DNA of 64,000 bases from Prorocentrum cordatum (GCA_963575745.1 CAUYUJ010017783.1:1-64000); one strand, 5' to 3'; positions 47,901-52,925 are shown, counted from the first letter of the stretch. Translations and numbers: made by a program. Notes: generated from the sequence alone by a model not told the origin.

Positions 47901-49485
47901 CGCCTCTTTGGCCGTCTTGGGCCATCTCGGAGCCATTTTGGGCTGTCTTGAGGGCCTCTCTGGGCCGACTTGGGGCCCTCTTGGGGTGTCCCAGGGCCGT
48001 CTTGGAGGCCATCTTGAGCATCGCCGAGGCCTCTTGGGACCGTCTTGGGGCCTCTTGGGCCGCTCTGAGACCCTCGTGGAGGCCTCTTGGGCGATCTTGG
48101 GGCGATCTTTGGGGGCTCGTGGGCCGTCTCGGGCCGTCCCCTGTCTGTTCGCACAGTCGGATGTCGAGCAGGGCAAGGATCCCGAGAGGGTACGAGATGC
48201 ATGGTTGTGCACGGCGTGGCACGGCGTGGAAGAGCACGGCAGAGCTTAGCATGCTCGGGGGGGAGCCAGACATGACGTGAGACGAAATCTGTAATTGAAC
48301 GCTTCGGAAAGAGTGGAAGCGTAACATGAGCCAACGGTGCAGCGGGAGCACGACTTGGAAGATCGGCAACAGAGAAACGAGGTCAGCGTTGCAGCGGGAA
48401 TAGGATGCGGAAGGATTGAGAGCCAGACCAGGGAGCCTACGTTGTAGCGAGAGTGCCATTTGGGAAACACCGAAAACGCTCGGACGGAGAACAAAAACAT
48501 AGCATCGATCACATTTGGGGGATCCATTGTGTAAAACAATACGCGGAGGGGGGCAGGCTAGTGATCGTGTGTTTTATTCGTTGTTTTGCCGATCGGCGCG
48601 GGCCCTCGCCCCCCCCGCGTGGAGTAGATCTTGGTTGTTTTTGGCGCCTGTTTCACGCATGTGGAGTCTCCCCCACAGGACGCACTGCTGCAACCAGTCG
48701 CATGAAGCAGAGGACTGGAGCCAAATCCCCCCCTCCCCCTTCCTTCCCGCCCAATGTCGAAACGCCGAATAAGAAAACGCTCACCTTCCGGGGTCATCGG
48801 GAGATAGAGGAGATTAGTGTTGGTGTTGTGCAATTATGGAGGAGGGGGAGGAGGAGGAGGAGGAGGAGGAGGAGGAGGAGGAGGAGGAGGAGGAGGGGGA
48901 GGAGGAAGAGGAGGAGGAGGAGGAGAAGGGGGAGGAGGAGGAAGAGGAGGAGGAGGAGGAGAGATAGTCACGGGGGTGGGGAGATGGAGGGAGAGGGCTG
49001 GGAGGGAGGGGGGGAGGAGGGGCCACGCCAGCAGGGGAGGGGGCGGAGGCATGCCAGGAGAGGGGGAGTGGAGCGGCGGAGGTGAGGTAGGAGTAGAGTG
49101 GAGGCCCATGCCAAGACACACCCTGCTTTCCTTCAGGGTGCCCTGGGTTTCTTCGGTTTCGATGGCTTTGCGACGGAAAGCGTGACGTTCCCACACCACA
49201 GATCCATGGAGGTCCTGGTGTCTCAGGGTTGCATTTCTTGTGGAAGGTTTCTTGTGGACTGGCCTCCACTGTAGCCGATAATGAGGTGGATCATGTCAGG
49301 CGTGCTGAAGGTGGGCAGGAAGCAGGGGTAGAGGAAAGGGGGAGCAGCCTTCACACATGAAGTGATCATAACACGTCCTTTCTTCCCGCCCCCTTCCCCT
49401 GTAGGTGCTGAACACGAATGTGAACGTCATCGTTAACAGCCGCATCCTCTTCGAGTTCAGCCCCGCGGGTTCCGTCATCGGCAAG
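29120..49485 (+). CDS. Polycystin (PKD2/TRPP-type) cation channel gene, partial, six exons found
   Basis: Polycystins are six-span cation channels with a large extracellular domain after the first membrane helix. Exons found: about 29120-29250, 39195-39256, 41964-42027, 44079-44171, 44679-44759, 49405-49485. They join without breaking frame and cover this extracellular domain in family order: LGSVRLRQLRV, then NCYASYSDSY, FGP...FAW, LNTYGADGFVADL, NWVDSATRAVVIEL, and LNTNVNVIVNSRILFEF-S-PAG. Donors are GT, GA, GA, GA, GC; every acceptor is AG|G. Introns are 9.9, 2.7, 2.1, 0.5 and 4.6 kb; the first holds a LINE. The first helix lies upstream and the pore region downstream; neither was found, so the gene may run past the window or be broken. 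Joins are inferred from family pattern plus phase; RNA was not available. Confidence 0.72.
29265..29740 (+). repeat. (GGA)n/(GAGA)n block in polycystin intron 1
   Basis: Purine repeats with a short unique island at 29518-29565. 29741-29930 is GC-rich unique sequence ending in a (CTC)n tract. Confidence 0.9.
30025..31872 (+). CDS. LINE APE-type endonuclease (N-terminal part of ORF)
   Basis: Nicks target DNA to prime reverse transcription (family role). 615 residues from ATG. Exonuclease-endonuclease-phosphatase motifs: SYNCLSM (10-16), ILIQGTR (34-40, where many relatives have QET), FVSAYLPPN (118-126), GIDSNEH (159-165) with Asp161/Asn163, SSYIDFIIV (228-236), DHHPVY (269-274) as the final His motif. 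The remaining 340 residues form the linker to the reverse transcriptase and end KKR-stop at 31872. The stop comes from an AAAAAAA run (31861-31867); reading one A fewer continues into the next frame, so the original was probably one long polyprotein. Confidence 0.88.
   Translation: MVAHTFSLSSYNCLSMLQHDRFQDISRTLRTSVILIQGTRRRVHEQDPCDTHTSAEYHQFHFGYHPKQGNAHTGVTIALASQRFSRSNIISVSYPKQQYLWGRGGAVRCKSHQSDITFVSAYLPPNTDTARSRRDYQKTLAWFEELYSSLPSRTLPVLGIDSNEHIGLIRTPAGPTPTDDSCTGPFNRSLQQPRTHQFIEFLLKHDLILLNTFYPTFPTYYHGVSGSSSYIDFIIVPRSFFLAQHVRKCQTLRSLGDRLQLVPDTRRVDHHPVYALIEHNLRYEGQEAECHVRWDFDRLVQSVMQGSKRQQFLIALDKWTEDNRFVLDAIANKSSSEQWEMLVEKGLLSLAASHYGKQAQQAGPHSHERQELLRQRRELRVQCLQAPVVSQHGILYYSFQHWHNLASLFRVNRNIRRLHAARLKELNEQRRLELQDAWRQRRLAEAWQLARLLTGRRIGRRLRNYHKAALRRRSEAEWFAKLSQPGSQGGWNCIRLPTSQVRQEFFDDHDDEVHVSYQCHLLGEYDLKQVSWWIRKSSNRRTPPSWDVPNEVWKMILWPQAVYKQETHGVGHDPTLYEPKLFVKRLQHILDMTRATGHSPFQFHRSQGFQIPKKR
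31862..34960 (+). CDS. LINE reverse transcriptase with C-terminal zinc fingers
   Basis: Continues the endonuclease frame after a +1 shift. Reverse transcriptase motifs: YDVVNAF (about 32072, motif A Asp), SGTFQGNS (about 32290, motif B), SFVDDL (about 32444, catalytic Asp-Asp). Thumb-like region and LRIQRLKWF follow (about 33040), then two Cys/His fingers near 33537-33760 (CPWC...H, CAIC...HH...H). The first ATG in frame is 32018. After about 33800 the frame stays open to TAA 34960 but is Arg/Pro/Ser-rich and overlaps the next ORF, so its true end is unclear. Confidence 0.88.
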   Translation, partial: KKDDVRIVHSISSFSKAYHKGLLRRPGKPSRPPPHHAFAVPGRRREEAILVKMLVSHRCSKHGISIANHHYDVVNAFASPSHDIMDKATHFLMMPQPDDDFPEEEEATPVHVAEQDERLLRQHHRHATCVLQTSDIPAEFYPRSGTFQGNSVATNEFHVPYWQAVHAWEEKTKDHHLLAVSPLNAAVIDMSITSFVDDLCKQYTVTTPTSFYDTQARHDTVLNTIFDEYTIAQHTGKSESTVHFVGTLAHTYQRQVHAQQSQYKVLSAARYLGPYLHYRNCFYVERNLRIQAASKAWFIFKRFWFTRTDLRFRVLVFRCTVWSALVSGLTAFVLTQHDYNIFDKYILYKARKLMKGKATQKTLLDDGTIKYRPIPSIEVWRNIGMADTLTELRIQRLKWFQKICSHPLHHQLYVTAMFGRFPHDPPEDAISHPWLQQLNEDLQALSLLECAYFLEDVSPRQLLDAGTLQEDFLEIDISALRAKFLSANIPPHHHEYDTLNPTTSSCSLPTGEYYCGLMRTDGNICTLTFPTMKALRLHRAREQSMHGMITLDSIVLEAVCPWCSTHFSTRKIAQDHARRSWHYGRCIVDQSFIPSPPIVSDTTYSCAICKLYGNNYECDDIYVYNHHIRTKHLSGPRRLEFSASDTLSILHPTGPSESADGSRPSSRRRQTATEGATQRSQSTRPAGPRSSHSKVDPQYCYVVEDSQGHRIGKLSGERELRVFRPGEEFYRELCGGREAVREGPEATEDRSPRSSSRTRLECMDHRGEDVSWSERPRPAEGHQSSAVHRQDETRQPRDVQIPSQSPERSSICTMLQDLRQQDQAPGGQRQAQQRQREGIAANPGSVVATRQSSEARRSGATRGPRAQDSAGDRRVRGPVIPSEAARAVPDPRRGARCEWGLPGGAPLVTLAPLLPGPAHGAESSTLPLAGWNKNVPDPGARRVQQADHPAADARAVPVTSADHRVRHAVRPADARAVPDVPGPCRQPRDRSPPRPPPPPPLPVLSVSDGVRLSSRFQEARLKHERSKSRSQG
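33840..34499 (+). CDS. Small LINE-associated ORF, possibly gag/ORF1-like
   Basis: 219 residues from ATG to TGA in the +1 frame relative to the reverse transcriptase frame. Basic N-terminus (PQKERRKGANQHD), then helical sequence (LLIAKLTLSTAMSSRILRAI, HVHVWNAWIIVAKTSLG, IQQAIDEFEAQ). Residue use is more protein-like than the overlapping frame. It resembles, from memory only, the ORF1-type protein of dinoflagellate LINEs, which normally precedes the enzymatic ORF; here it follows it. Alternatively it is the start of a second, truncated element. Confidence 0.6.
   Translation: MDLGLAAGGARPPQKERRKGANQHDLQALVLLIAKLTLSTAMSSRILRAIVLENYQVSESSEYFVQGKNSTESYAEAAKQYGKDQKQQKIAALAHPHVHVWNAWIIVAKTSLGVKDLDPPKATSLQQYIDKMKQGSPETSKYLHNLLKEVQYARCCKTYDSKTKRLEVNVKPNSDSEKVLQQILVPLWLRDKAVKLEGVAPPGDLERRIQQAIDEFEAQ
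35196..35440 (+). repeat. (TCC)n with GAT interruptions
   Basis: Pyrimidine repeat following the LINE tail. Confidence 0.93.
35441..35728. other. GC-rich unique stretch, no gene assigned
   Basis: Part of one + frame has helical texture (LREADRGRRRRQQELQSALK) but no homologue or confirmed splice sites. Confidence 0.3.
35729..36055 (-). mobile_element. Inverted GGAGGCCCATGCC-family fragment plus hairpin-end family fragment
   Basis: 35729-35880 read in reverse gives GGACATCCTGTGGTCTCAGG and GTGGAAGGTTTCTTGTGG, the right half of that family. 35920-36055 (GGAGGTTTTTCGTCGTG, GGGGCCCTTTGGGCGCC, GAAAAACCGGTC) matches the interior of 43480-43666. A CCAATCCACTT...CCTTCCTACTTCA unit is duplicated at 36115-36225. 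Confidence 0.65.
36373..36499 (+). mobile_element. CATCGCTCGGACG-family MITE, copy 3
   Basis: Complete: GGCATCGCTCGGACGTGTGC to GGACGTCCGAGCGATGGCC. Confidence 0.88.
36553..36752 (+). mobile_element. Fold-back element copy
   Basis: Inverted arms CGAAGAAGAAACAACGCC, TTTGGCGCTCCGCGCGGATT, CTTGGATCCGCGC and their inverse, ending in CTTCTTCTTCTTCTTCG; GC-rich centre GGCGCGCTCCGCTCGCC. Confidence 0.82.
36753..37302. other. GC-rich stretch, no gene assigned
   Basis: Short CCTTGCTCTT/CCTTGCG repeats near 36985-37010; the rest is unique GC-rich sequence open in several frames with no recognised domain. Confidence 0.35.
37303..37490 (+). mobile_element. CGGTAGGTTTGCG 188-bp TIR element, copy 1
   Basis: Ends CGGTAGGTTTGCGTCGTGTC and the inverse of GGCACGACACGAACCCGCCG. 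Interior GTTCAAGGTTGAACG palindromes occur twice. By eye the copy at 50924-51111 is identical over all 188 bp. Diverged copies: 44780-44967 and 51893-52060. Confidence 0.9.
37672..37792 (+). repeat. (GAT)n microsatellite
   Basis: Nearly pure GAT triplets. Confidence 0.95.
37890..38105 (+). repeat. Fold-back half element followed by (GGA)n
   Basis: GTGAACGAACAATGCCATGA, ACTCGGAGTTCCGCGCGGAT and TTCTCGAATCGGCGCTGG are one arm of the fold-back family; the other arm is replaced by GGA repeat. 38106-38447 shows no gene. Confidence 0.7.
38448..38962 (+). repeat. (GAT/GCT)n microsatellite
   Basis: About 500 bp of imperfect triplets. 38963-39194 is unique sequence leading to the polycystin exon. 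Confidence 0.93.
39195..39256 (+). CDS. Polycystin exon B
   Basis: Encodes VSKLAAHVFPNCYASYSDSY plus two bases. Acceptor CCTCAG|GTG, donor TACAG|GATTCG (GA). The NCY...YS pattern fits the polycystin extracellular domain, and the phase (2) matches exon C (1 base). Confidence 0.7.
39534..39761 (+). mobile_element. CAGTCGGGG MITE (Tc1/mariner-like), copy 2
   Basis: CAGTCGGGGCGCTGAAGAAT to AACGCCCCGACTG, left flank TA, right flank CA (probably decayed). Interior TTGGGGAGGGGCCCCG and GTTCCCTGATTGTTTCGCAG as in 18148-18323, longer by a GTTCCCTA-repeat expansion. Confidence 0.85.
39908..39985 (+). repeat. (CTC)n repeat
   Basis: Pyrimidine triplet tract. Confidence 0.92.
40318..40640 (+). repeat. 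73-bp tandem repeat, 4.4 units
   Basis: AGAACTCCATTCC recurs at 40318, 40391, 40464, 40537 and 40610, an exact 73-bp period; units also carry GCCACATTTTGGATGCCCGG and CCAACTGTAGGCCACTTCGT. Confidence 0.97.
40641..40978 (+). repeat. GAGGCT/GAGGCAGGCT minisatellite
   Basis: Hexamer GAGGCT with regular GAGGCAGGCTG insertions. Reverse frames (Ser/Ala/Leu-rich) are artefacts. Confidence 0.95.
41188..41963. other. Polycystin intron sequence without recognisable gene
   Basis: GC-rich unique DNA; frames on both strands are open because of composition. No repeat family identified. Confidence 0.4.
41964..42027 (+). CDS. Polycystin exon C
   Basis: Completes an Arg codon from exon B, then SNVTYAPRFGPTYLKSAFAW-K. 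Acceptor GCGAAG|GAGC, donor TGGAAG|GAGCGG (GA). FG...W spacing fits the family. Confidence 0.65.
42200..42290 (+). repeat. (CTC)n repeat
   Basis: Pyrimidine triplets within the polycystin intron. Confidence 0.9.
42388..42650 (+). repeat. Two diverged copies of an 85-bp segment
   Basis: GTTGTCCAGCATTTTCTTGA...GGTGGTTCCAGGGTCTTCC-like sequence at 42397-42460 recurs as GTTGCCCAGCGCTTTCTGGA...GGTGGTTCCACGGTCTTCC at 42567-42635. 42715-42930 holds another set of diverged GGGCGCCC(C)CGAG units. Confidence 0.65.
42946..43062 (+). mobile_element. CATCGCTCGGACG-family MITE, copy 4 (3' truncated)
   Basis: GGCATCGCTCGGACGTGTGC to GGACGTCCGAG, then a (GGA)n expansion replaces the last 8-10 bp. Confidence 0.82.
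43063..43470 (+). repeat. (GGA)n and (GA)n blocks
   Basis: GGA repeat to about 43255, GC-rich unique sequence, then (GA)n with an ATATATAG interruption at 43408-43463. Confidence 0.9.
43480..43666 (-). mobile_element. TIR element with terminal hairpins, reverse copy
   Basis: Inverse of 17596-17780: CCCAGACCCCCTCGAG...TCATGAAAAAATCATGACG...GGGGGTCTGGGG. Each end contains a TCATGA-AAAA-type hairpin. Confidence 0.8.
43902..44057 (+). mobile_element. AAGTCGGGCC-family TIR element, complete copy
   Basis: TTAAGTCGGGCCCGTCCCTC to GGGGGACAGGCCCGACCTAA. It ends 21 bp before polycystin exon D, so the acceptor lies just outside it. 43667-43901 is GC-rich with no gene. Confidence 0.87.
44079..44171 (+). 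CDS. Polycystin exon D
   Basis: DASETNQISIRGSLNTYGAD then GFVADLPFNRS. Acceptor CCGCAG|GAT, donor CGCTCG|GACTCG (GA). The YxGAxGYxxDL-like element is a family hallmark. Confidence 0.75.
44172..44678 (+). other. Polycystin intron with (CTC)n
   Basis: 507-bp GA-AG intron; GGAC borders both ends (CTCG|GACTC, CGAG|GACAG). Pyrimidine repeats at 44320-44390; no TIR element seen. Confidence 0.65.
44679..44759 (+). CDS. Polycystin exon E
   Basis: DSAVMIRDLWNSNWVDSATR then AVVIELS. Acceptor ATCGAG|GAC, donor ATCG|GCGCCC (GC). W(V/L)D-x-x-TRA is the most recognisable polycystin signature in the window. Confidence 0.8.
44780..44967 (+). mobile_element. CGGTAGGTTTGCG 188-bp element, diverged copy
   Basis: CGGTAGATTAGCGTCGTGTC to CACGACAAGAACCTGCCG, also 188 bp, with TA on both flanks. 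Shortly after the exon E donor. Confidence 0.87.
45193..45385 (+). mobile_element. AAGTCGGGCC-family TIR element, copy
   Basis: ACGTCAGGCCTGTCCCTCTA to CAGGAGGCCATGTCCGACC; the interior has an (AAC)-rich expansion. 44968-45192 is purine-rich, no gene. Confidence 0.82.
45387..45540 (+). mobile_element. AAGTCGGGCC-family TIR element, complete copy
   Basis: GAAGTCGGGCCTGTCCCTCT to GAGGACAGGCCCGGCTTAA; nearly perfect inverted ends of about 27 bp, directly abutting the previous copy. Confidence 0.88.
45637..45757 (+). mobile_element. CATCGCTCGGACG-family MITE, copy 5
   Basis: GGCATCGCTCGGGCGTGTGC to GGAATGGACGTCAGACGCG; right end decayed. Confidence 0.8.
45866..46379 (+). repeat. (CTC/CTCCCT)n block
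   Basis: Over 500 bp of pyrimidine triplets, ending in a regular CTCCCTCCT array. Long Pro/Ser and Glu/Gly frames are artefacts. Confidence 0.93.
46380..46625 (+). mobile_element. Relative of acyl-CoA synthetase intron 5
   Basis: GAAAAGATGGGAAACTATGG, GGAAGTGGGG, TGTGTGTCCCGGGGCCCCTC and TGTGTGTCCCAGGGCCCCTT correspond to parts of 20959-21372, with shorter GT runs and the right end present twice. Confidence 0.6.
46626..47300 (+). repeat. Duplicated 110-bp segment and palindromes
   Basis: GCGCCTCGGGGGC..., CCGCAGT, GGATAAT(C/T)(T/C)GGGCGTCCAA occurs at 46955-47015 and 47070-47135. GTTCCGGAACGC and CGCTCCGGAACGCTC palindromes lie at 46848-46880. 47150-47240 carries GGGAAGCCTCTGCTTCTTAG with its inverse TAAGAAGCCTTCCC. 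No gene. Confidence 0.65.
47300..47564 (+). other. Short unique stretch, possible exon-like piece
   Basis: GGAGGTGGACGCTA...GTGTAAG is duplicated at 47315 and 47388. A + frame (FWNCQCGRVLRHELCQAIEP) around 47450-47520 is Cys-bearing and repeat-free but has no homologue. Confidence 0.25.
47565..48130 (+). repeat. (GGA)n then degenerate CTTGGGGGCC block
   Basis: GGA to 47605, then TCTTGGGGGCCTC/GCCGTCTTGG-type units to about 48130. 48131-48555 is unique sequence with no recognised gene. Confidence 0.7.
48556..48790 (+). mobile_element. GGCTAGTGA-family TIR element, complete copy
   Basis: GGCTAGTGATCGTGTGTTTT to AATAAGAAAACGCTCACC; interior as in 8492-8763. Confidence 0.83.
48838..49090 (+). 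repeat. (GGA)n repeat
   Basis: Purine triplets, longest pure run 48840-48960. Confidence 0.93.
49093..49274 (+). mobile_element. GTGGAGGCCCATGCC-family TIR element, complete copy
   Basis: TAGAGTGGAGGCCCATGCCA to GACTGGCCTCCACTGTAG, inverted ends about 17 bp. Reference copy for the family. Confidence 0.87.
49405..49485 (+). CDS. Polycystin exon F
   Basis: VLNTNVNVIVNSRILFEFSP then AGSVIGK. Acceptor CCTGTAG|GTG, probable donor GGCAAG|GCCTTC (GC). Matches the family's (V)YNANxNLF...LLFEFPATGG segment that follows exon E. No downstream exon was found. Confidence 0.75.
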
Positions 49486-49679
49486 GCCTTCCCCCAAGCT
49501 CTGTTGTTTCTTTACCCCCTTCGGGCAACACAACAGTTCCCAACCATCCTGTGGTGTCATCCTGTAGTGTTTGGGCCTCGTTCTGAAGAGACAGCACCCC
49601 GCGTTCCTCCTCTTCCCCCTTCTCCTCCCCCTCCTCCCTCCTCCCACCCGCCTCGTCACCTCCCCGCGCTTCATCCACC

Positions 49680-49746
49680 CAGGACAGCGCTTCGTGGCCC
49701 CATAGGGAACTCCACCGAAGGATCCAGTGGCAGGGTCCGCATGCGT
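49680..49746 (+). repeat. Single unit of the 15-kb minisatellite
   Basis: CGCTTCGTGGCCCCATAGGG, AACTCCACCGAAGG and CCAGTGGCAGGGTCCGCATG match the 15065-15790 units. Confidence 0.8.
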
Positions 49747-49747
49747 C

Positions 49748-50382
49748 GGAGGCGGACGAATACATCAAGGATCCGAAGGCGAACGAAGAACCGGAGGCGA
49801 ACGGATGGATCCAGAGAAGCCCCGTCGTCTACATCACATGTTTGCACTATGCTGCGCGAGTTGGCAATGCCGTGATGACTGCTTTGCTGCTTCGGATGGG
49901 GGATCGTCAACAGCCGCATTGCTTTGGGGCCCGTTGATTCTGCAGACGAGTCTGATGGTGGCATTGACGACTTAGCATTTTCCACACGATTTAATGCTGG
50001 CCATGTGACTCCGCTATCCTTGGCTTTGGCCTTCGGCCACATGGACATCGTGAACATGTTGGGATATTGTGGTGGGGAAGCAGAGAGAGGTTACAGTTTT
50101 ACGAGAGGCGTCGTGATGTATATCATATCAATGCCGAACACGTATTGCACGGCCCACCTTGATTTCTTGGTGGTGATGTACACGAAGGACACCGCAGTGA
50201 AGGGTATGGAGGCCTACCTGCCGAAGAATCACATTCACCTCCCTTCGGCGGCAGTCCGGCGTTTTCCTGATTTTCGTTGGCACCGCAAGTCCAACGGACG
50301 GCTGAGACAGCGGCGTCTGGAGCTGTGGGAGGACAGGAGCGATTCGCATTGGGACGAACTGTTCGACTACGATTGGAATTGA
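49748..50382 (+). CDS. Ankyrin-repeat protein fragment with a frameshift
   Basis: Two ankyrin repeats are visible: TCLHYAARVGNAVMTALLLR (about 49835-49890) and HVTPLSLALAFGHMDIVNML (about 50003-50060). They lie in different frames; the switch falls at a GGGGG run (49898-49902), and one G fewer joins them. After the repeats come 100 residues without known domain, ending acidic and aromatic (WDELFDYDWN) before TGA at 50380. No start codon is clear: the frame opens right after the minisatellite unit (SEADEYIKDPKANEEPEAN), so this is an exon or truncated copy. Ankyrin repeats bind proteins; the specific role is unknown. Sequencing error and pseudogene are both possible. Confidence 0.55.
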
Positions 50383-50679
50383 GTGGCAGCTTTGTTGGCG
50401 AGTTGCTTAGCAAGAGTTCCGTCTTGTGCAGCCCTGCATGCGTTCATATATCAGGCCCAGGTGTTGTGCGGTCACCTGCTTGAAGCCGCCGATTCCCTGG
50501 GACAATGGATTCCGGGCGTATTGTTGCGAAGTCGATAAGGATACCTTGAATAAGAGCAGGCATCTTAGGCACGCGTCCCCTGGCACCAGCCTGATGGACA
50601 CATGCAGTCCATCGTGGACGGCAGAGTTCGGATGATCATGGATATCGACCATACGAATCATAGGTGTCGGCAAATTATG

Positions 50680-50830
50680 AAACACCCTGCTTGCCTCTAC
50701 GGTGTCCTGGGTTTCGATGGTTTGCGATGGGAAGCGTGGCGTTCCCACGCCAGAAATCAATGGACGTCCTGGGGTCTCAGGGTTGGGTTTCTTGTGGAGG
50801 GTTTCTTGCGGATCGGCCCCCGCTGTGCTC
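50680..50830 (+). mobile_element. GTGGAGGCCCATGCC-family element, diverged copy
   Basis: AAACACCCTGCTTGCCTCTA, GGTGTCCTGGGTTTCGATGG, GGACGTCCTGGGGTCTCAGG, GGTTTCTTGTGGAGGGTTTC. Ends eroded. 50383-50679 shows no gene. Confidence 0.75.
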
Positions 50831-50845
50831 GCGCTCTTGAGTCGG

Positions 50846-51155
50846 AGTTTGATCGACCTCCCACCCAGACACGTCGATTCGCGAATTAGCCGTTTTCGGT
50901 TCGCGAGAGACCCGTTTTGACTACGGTAGGTTTGCGTCGTGTCGACCAGCGGCGACCCCAGCGCAGGCGTTCAAGGTTGAACGCCGCCGGCGACCCAGAA
51001 TCGATCGATGTTGAACGATTGGACGTTGCGGAGACGGCCGATCGTTCAAGGTTGAACGATCCCTGCGGTGTCAAAAACCAACGCTGGGGTCGGCACGACA
51101 CGAACCCGCCGTAAAGGGTGGTTTGCTAAAGGGAGGCTGTGTCGACCCCGCCGCC
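50846..51155 (+). mobile_element. CGGGGGTGGACAG introner, decayed copy with nested element
   Basis: GACACGTCGATTCGCGAATT, AGCCGTTTTCGGTTCGCGAG and (after the insertion) TTTGCTAAAGGGAGGCTGTG match the family of 19797 and 21992. Split at GACTA|AAGGG by the 188-bp element. Confidence 0.75.
50924..51111 (+). mobile_element. CGGTAGGTTTGCG 188-bp element, copy 2
   Basis: By eye identical to 37303-37490. TA stands at both borders (50922-50923, 51112-51113), and the interrupted host gives the empty site CTAAAGG by family comparison. Confidence 0.92.
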
Positions 51156-51159
51156 GACT

Positions 51160-51480
51160 GAGGTGTACCTGGGGCTGCCTTGGAGCCGTTCACGTGCCCC
51201 TCAAGAGGTTCTCTGGTGCGATATTGGAGCCATCTTGAGGCCTCAGAAACCCATCGGACGCGAACAGGCTAGACGGCAAACGCTATTTGAAACCCTTGCG
51301 TCTTTGTGCGAGTTGGGGACTCTCGGGGGTGCCCCTGGGAGGCTCAGTGGCCACTCTGGGCCGTCTTGCAGCAATATTGGAGCTTCGTGGAGGCATGTTT
51401 GAGGATATCTTGAGCCATGTCGGACTCTATTGTGCCATCTTGGAGACCATCTTGGAATGTCTGGAGCCATCGCGAAAGCC
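51160..51480 (+). repeat. Degenerate CTTGGGGGCC-type block
   Basis: GCCATCTTGAGGCCTC, GCCACTCTGGGCCGTCTTG and similar units. 51481-51892 is unique, GC-rich, no gene. Confidence 0.55.
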
Positions 51481-51892
51481 CCCGACCCAGGGAAACAGGT
51501 CAGCCCCTCCAACTGCCCCTCGGCCACAGCACCAGCGCGTCACGCCCCAGTCTCATCCTCGACGGGGCAGGACAGGGCGAGACCGTCTACTCAATAGCCG
51601 CCAAGATGGCACGAGATGGTCCAAGATTGCATCCCGCAGGCTTCCAGGAGGCTTCCCGATCGCCGCCAAGGCGGCCCGAGGTGGCCGCGGAGGCCCAGGA
51701 TGGCCCCGAGAGGCAAGACAGGTTAGTGGCGTTGTTTCTGGCTTGCTTTCTGGCTGGCGATCTGGTTTCCAGCTCTAGATATGGCCCCAAGAATGCCCGA
51801 GAGAAACAGCCGAGACAGAACCCAAACAGAGCCCCCCAAAGCACCCCTATACGAGTCCCAAGGAGTCCCAAGAGGCCCCCCCCCCAACCGTA

Positions 51893-52060
51893 AGGCAGCG
51901 ACCCCACCGCGGGCATTCAAGTTTGAACGCCGCTGGTGCCCCAGAAGCTGCCAGTATGGAGTAGTTTGGTTCTCGAAAGGCCACTGGCCGTTCAAGGTTG
52001 AACACTCTACACGGCGTCTGAAGCCAACGCCAGGGCTGTCACGACACGAACCTGCCGTGG
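51893..52060 (+). mobile_element. CGGTAGGTTTGCG-family element, diverged copy
   Basis: GGCAGCGACCCCACCGCGGG, TTCAAGTTTGAACGCCGC, GTTCAAGGTTGAACACTC, GTCACGACACGAACCTGCCG. The left ~20 bp are missing. Confidence 0.78.
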
Positions 52061-52597
52061 CCACCCCAGGAAGACATGCGTGGTGACGGGGCCCAGGATA
52101 AGTAGCCGTGGTTGGGCACGGAGGTGATGTTGCGTTGCTTTCTGCGCACTTCTCGACTATTCTACCACAAGCCCAGTGATAATTATAACAAGACGCACCG
52201 AGACGGGCTCGCCCAGGGCCTTGTTGCACCAGGATCGCCCGCAGCTATGCCGTCACACCCTCGCGCCTCGGATGGAGGTCTGCCGCGACGCCTACCGGGC
52301 GCGCCCCTCTTTCTCGAAGTTCCCATCCTTTTCGAGCGCGAGGGGTACAGGCCCCACTTCTACGTTCGGGGCTGCTGGCCGCCTGATAGCGACAGTGGCA
52401 AGGCGCCGGTGGCCGGGCACCACGTCGCGCCCCCTGGCCCTCGGCGGTGCCTCCTCATCGCCTCGGCGCACCCGGCTCGAAGCATCTGGGCCCCGCCTGG
52501 CCCTCCGTTCCCTGGCTTTCCGCGCCCTCGCGGCGTGCGCCTTGCCTCGCCCGCGCGTTCTTGCACCGGTGCCCTTGTTCACTGGCCTTATCGGGAG

Positions 52598-52680
52598 ACT
52601 CTCCATGGGGGGATCCTATGGGACCCCCCCCCCTGGGATCCTATCCCCCCATGGGATCCCGCCCATGAAGAGTCTCCCTA
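52598..52680 (+). repeat. Imperfect palindrome (hairpin)
   Basis: GGAGACTCTCCATGGGGGGA...CCTGGGATCC...CCCCATGGGATCC...GAAGAGTCTCCC: nested inverted repeats able to fold over about 80 bp. Confidence 0.8.
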
Positions 52681-52814
52681 CCCTAGGGGTCGAGTGGCCC
52701 GAGTGCAGTCCTCCAGCTCTGCGTCGCTGCGCCTGGTCAAATGCGGCGCGCTTGCGTCCTGGGCGCGTGGGGCTCTGCGACCCTGCGTCATGGCAAAGCT
52801 AATCAGCGGCCAGC

Positions 52815-52925
52815 AACGAAGGATTGCAAAAAAAAGAAGGATTGCAAAACAAAAAAAACACGTTTTTTTGCAATCCCGGGTTTTTGTTTTGCAATCCTTT
52901 TTGCAATCCTTCGTTTTTTGTTGTT
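52815..52925 (+). repeat. A-rich/T-rich inverted repeat (hairpin)
   Basis: CGAAGGATTGCAAAAAAAAG, GAAGGATTGCAAAACAAAAA, then TTTTTGTTTTGCAATCC and TTTTTGCAATCCTTCG: two direct copies answered by their inverse. Confidence 0.9.
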
